NCBI RefSeq assembly: GCF_000372725.1
Contig: NW_005200507.1
Coordinates: forward strand, 578,750 to 642,749
Direction: 5' to 3'
From: Emiliania huxleyi CCMP1516
Taxonomy: Eukaryota; Haptophyta; Isochrysidales; Noelaerhabdaceae
Length of the DNA: 64,000 nucleotides
Shown here in pieces: positions 61,366 to 64,000 of the stretch (positions are counted from its first letter, which is position 1; every line of letters starts with the position of its first letter). The notes beneath the pieces were generated by a model. That model did not search any database. It had not been told where the DNA came from and saw only the letters and a program-made list of their open reading frames with translations. The position numbers and the translations under genes were made by a program.

Positions 61366-62304
61366 ATGGCTCGCTGTCGCTTGTGCCTCCTCCTGCTCAC
61401 CATCCCGGCCGTCGCCGCGCATAGCACGGTGCTCTGCGTCCGCGGTGCGTCGTCCGTCGTCATGCAGCACGGCGGAAAGGGCGCGCCGCGCACCCTGCAC
61501 CTCCGGACGCCGGCGCGTACCGCGAGCCGCGCACCGCCCGTGCGAATGTTTGGGCCGCCGGGCGGTGGCTTCCTCAACATGGGCACACCGGAGCTGGTTG
61601 TGATTGGTGCGGTCGCGTGGGTGCTCCTCGGTCCGAAGGAGCTGTTCCGGCTCTCGCGCGAGGCCGGCGCCTTCCTCGGCGAATGGCAGCAGCTCGGGCG
61701 GCAAGCGCAGCAAACCTTTCAGGACGCGCTGGAGTCGGAGCTCGCAGAGGAGGAGGGCGCGGCCGCCGGACCGAACTCGCCGTCGTCCATCGCCGCGAAG
61801 TGGCGCGAGGAGGCCAACGAGTTTGCCTCCAAGCTGCAGCCGCCGCCGCCGCCGCCGCCGCCGCCACCGCCTGCCGCGCCCCCCGCCACCGTCTCGACGA
61901 GCACAGCGCCGCCGGCCGTCTTTGAGGACCTCGACGAGAAGTACGCGCGCGGCGAGCTGGACGAGGAGGCGATGCTCAAGGAGATGCAGGCGACGCTGGG
62001 CGACCCCGAGACAAACAGGCAGAACTTCCAGGCGCAGCTCTCGGGCGAGCGCAACGCGCAGGTGCTTGCCGAGAACCCGGCGCCGGAGGGGTTCGACCTG
62101 GACGGCTCGGAGGGGGAGCTGCAGGGCGCGGAGGAGGACTTGCTCGCCGTGCAGATTGCCGAGGCGGAGAACGCCCTCGCCGCCCTGCAGGCGGAGAAGG
62201 ACGTCCTCGCGTTGCGCCGCAAGCAGCTCGAGGCAAACGCGGAGCGCGCGCGCCGGCGGGCAGAGGACGAGGCGCTGGCGGGGCGGGAAGGGCCGCCGGC
62301 GTGA
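61366..62304 (+). CDS. Plastid TatB/Hcf106-like twin-arginine translocase subunit
   Basis: Single-exon, 312 residues. Residues 1-19 (MARCRLCLLLLTIPAVAAHS) are a secretory signal; 20-60 are Arg/Ser/Thr-rich like a plastid transit peptide; processing probably falls near VR|MFGPPGGGF. The mature part starts with the TatA/B hairpin: a short membrane helix (76-90, PELVVIGAVAWVLLGP) with the conserved GP, then an amphipathic helix (KELFRLSREAGAFLGEWQQL), a Pro11 run and a long charged coiled-coil tail (AEAENALAALQAEKDVLALR). Hcf106/TatB with TatC recognises folded twin-arginine cargo at the thylakoid. The two-step presequence is what is expected for a plastid inside the ER. TatA/Tha4 is the alternative; the long tail favours TatB. 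Confidence 0.82.
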   Translation: MARCRLCLLLLTIPAVAAHSTVLCVRGASSVVMQHGGKGAPRTLHLRTPARTASRAPPVRMFGPPGGGFLNMGTPELVVIGAVAWVLLGPKELFRLSREAGAFLGEWQQLGRQAQQTFQDALESELAEEEGAAAGPNSPSSIAAKWREEANEFASKLQPPPPPPPPPPPAAPPATVSTSTAPPAVFEDLDEKYARGELDEEAMLKEMQATLGDPETNRQNFQAQLSGERNAQVLAENPAPEGFDLDGSEGELQGAEEDLLAVQIAEAENALAALQAEKDVLALRRKQLEANAERARRRAEDEALAGREGPPA

Positions 62305-63247
62305 TCCCCGCGTCAGGCAGAGTCGCGCGATGCCCTCCGTGAACGTGTGCCGAGCGTGGCCGGGTCGCGCGTTGCACGCCTTTGCGGCTCGGTTCACCAC
62401 GCGTCCACGCTCCACCGCTTCCAGAGGGCTATCTCGTCCACCTCTTGCGGATGCGGGGTGTGGGTCCGGCGATAAAGAAAGAAAGAAAGAAAGAAAACAG
62501 CCCGGCGGGGGAGCGATGTACGCACCCGGCACATTCTGGACCATGATCCATGTGGAAGACGGGCTGGGGCTATCCCTCATCGGGAGGACGACCACGGCTA
62601 GTCGCCGACCACACCCACAAAAACCCAAAAAAGAAGCAACCCTGCACAAAGATCGCACGGGAGACATGTTCAGGACTGGTTCAGGAGCAGAGGAGAGCCC
62701 ACCTGTCCCCCTGATCGTCCTTCCAAAATCCTGCTCGTGCAGGTGTGGACCCTGTCCTCCTCCCCCATCCCTCGTTTAGGTTTGTCTGTCTTCTTTCTTT
62801 CTTTCAGACATGTTCCTTTCTCCAAAGAAAGAAAGCGCATACTTCGCTCACCATGAATGCGGTAGACGNNNNNNNNNNNNNNNNNNNNNNNNNNNNNNNN
62901 NNNNNNNNNNNNNNNNNNNNNNNNNNNNNNNNNNNNNNNNNNNNNNNNNNNNNNNNNNNNNNNNNNNNCTGCGAGGATAACGCCGTCGGCGATGCCCCAT
63001 GGGCAGCGGTCCGTGTCGCCGCACAGCGGGAGAGCACGCGCCGCACGCGCAGGGGAGAAAGAAAGAAGACAGCATGTCTGAAAGAAAGAAAGAAGACAGA
63101 CAAACCTAAACGAGGGATGGGGGAGGAGGACAGGGTCCACCAGCGCAAATTCTTTTCTGCGTGAGGTTGACCCCCCTCAAGGGAAGACGGCTGCTTGGAT
63201 CTGCACCCGGCGTGTGTGCCCAGTTGCTGTATAACAAAGACCTGCAC
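62305..63247. other. Repeat-rich stretch with an inverted repeat around the gap
   Basis: Holds GAAA microsatellites (62475-62495), and an inverted repeat: 62745-62830 (GACCCTGTCC...CATCCCTCGTTTAGGTTTGTC) against 63047-63140. No gene seen. An upstream copy of the same repeat lies at 40730-40800. Confidence 0.75.
62869..62968. other. Assembly gap (100 N)
   Basis: Exactly 100 N, probably a gap of unknown size placed inside the inverted repeat. Confidence 0.99.
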
Positions 63248-64000
63248 ATGGCAAGCGCAAGCCGCGTGCTCCTCTTCTGCCTCCTCTCTCCGCTGCTGGC
63301 ACTCCCTCTCTGCGGCTACGTGTTCGTCCTCGCCGCCGCGATCGCCCACAAGCTGCATGGGCCGCGGCAGCCGGCCGGGCCGCCTCCGGCCGACGCTCAG
63401 CGCTCGCCGGGCTGCGGCCAGCCTTCTCACGAGCGGACGGGGCAGGCAGTCTACCGGACGCTCGACGTGGGAGGCGTCGAGCGCGAGTACCTGCTCTGGC
63501 TGCCAGAGGGGTACGACCCGGAGCGGCCGTATCCGCTGCTGCTCTCTCTGCACGGCGCGACAAACTCGCCGGTGTTGATGGCGATGCAAGATCAGCTGCA
63601 CTGCCTCGCCGACACCGCGCCCTTCATCGTCGCGTGGCCGGCGGGCTACTACCGCGATAACCCGTACCGCTACTCCTCCTGGAATGTGCCCGGCGCCACC
63701 GCTCGCGGCGACAGCGCCGAGGATGGCGCACCTTGCATCCGCAACCCGCTCACTGGGGAGTGGGGGTCGGTGGACCACCCGGAATTCGTCTCGTACGACT
63801 CATGCGAGTACGGCGGCGGCGGTGCGTCGGACCCCACCCGCTGCTTCTCCGCCGCTTGCGTCGACGACTTCGGGTTTGGCGCGGCGCTAGTCGAGGCGCT
63901 TGAGCAGGAGTTCTGCGTCGACGTGGGGCGGCTGTCGCTGCACGGTCACTCGATGGGCGGGCTGATGGCGCTCACGCTCGCCTCCGCCCCGCCGCTCAAC
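63248..64000 (+). CDS. Secreted esterase, PHB depolymerase/feruloyl esterase (LpqC) type, 3' end outside window
   Basis: Frame open from ATG 63248 to the window end (251 codons). A hydrophobic N-terminus (LLFCLLSPLLALPLCGYVFV) is a signal peptide or anchor. The alpha/beta-hydrolase core follows: YRTLDVGGVEREYLLWLPEG, YPLLLSLHGATNSP (the oxyanion-type HG), FIVAWPAGYYRDNPY, and the nucleophile elbow LHGHSMGGLMALTLA (GxSxG, Ser in GHSMG). Four or more Cys (CIRNP, SCEYG, CFSAAC, FCVDVG) fit a secreted disulfide-bonded enzyme with FVDD-type helix CVDDFGFGAALVEALEQE. Known relatives hydrolyse polyhydroxybutyrate or feruloyl esters. Asp and His of the triad would lie beyond the window. Confidence 0.85.
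   Translation, partial: MASASRVLLFCLLSPLLALPLCGYVFVLAAAIAHKLHGPRQPAGPPPADAQRSPGCGQPSHERTGQAVYRTLDVGGVEREYLLWLPEGYDPERPYPLLLSLHGATNSPVLMAMQDQLHCLADTAPFIVAWPAGYYRDNPYRYSSWNVPGATARGDSAEDGAPCIRNPLTGEWGSVDHPEFVSYDSCEYGGGGASDPTRCFSAACVDDFGFGAALVEALEQEFCVDVGRLSLHGHSMGGLMALTLASAPPLN

Overview
The window is nuclear DNA of a eukaryotic microalga. It is GC-rich, has short introns (about 50-180 nt, many with GC-AG ends), many CT and GCC microsatellites, Pro/Ser-rich secreted proteins and many dispersed repeats. A TatB-like protein with a secretory signal followed by a transit-like stretch points to a plastid of secondary origin. ATAT1-like and FOP/CEP43-like genes point to a lineage with basal bodies and cilia. 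A haptophyte fits best and a stramenopile alga is the alternative; this is inference, since no marker gene settles it.

Layout: 1-6.2 kb holds a GT77-type glycosyltransferase (truncated at the window edge) convergent with a tandem GT8-GT8 gene. 6.4-14.3 kb is gene-dense: an AP2-like repeat protein, an RPC7-like Pol III subunit, a VAP/MSP protein, an LRR protein and a Siw14/Oca-type phosphatase homologue without its catalytic residues. 14.3-20.5 kb is repeat-rich and holds a GT8/LARGE-like gene, a P-loop fragment and a non-autonomous DNA transposon (MITE) with perfect 19-bp terminal inverted repeats. 20.5-26.7 kb has a TAF1B/Rrn7-like Pol I factor, an EF-hand-like gene with a duplicated exon and an unknown protein. 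26.9-29.4 kb is a broken non-LTR retroelement lying between direct repeats.

29.8-35.1 kb has a DUF6625-type glycosyltransferase and a PPR-like protein. 35.6-43.7 kb is bounded by a nearly identical inverted repeat of about 770 bp that carries a divergent promoter. Three genes start in or next to it: a PPC/CUB-like membrane protein, a membrane calpain and a MYB/poly-Q factor. A FOP-like gene lies between the arms. 46.0-51.3 kb is a very large gene joining an XPG/FEN-type nuclease, a DEAH helicase and a Listerin-type RING. 52-54.6 kb has an Erv/QSOX-like oxidase inside an inverted repeat, and a secreted PEBP. 55-60 kb is repeat-dominated and contains ATAT1. 60-64 kb has a TatB/Hcf106-like gene, a 100-bp assembly gap inside an inverted repeat, and a secreted esterase that runs off the end.

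Functional themes are glycan synthesis (four glycosyltransferase genes with five catalytic-type domains), basal transcription (Pol I and Pol III factors), microtubule and basal-body biology, RNA surveillance or proteostasis, and plastid protein import. Eukaryotic genes are not in operons; linkage is reported as position only.
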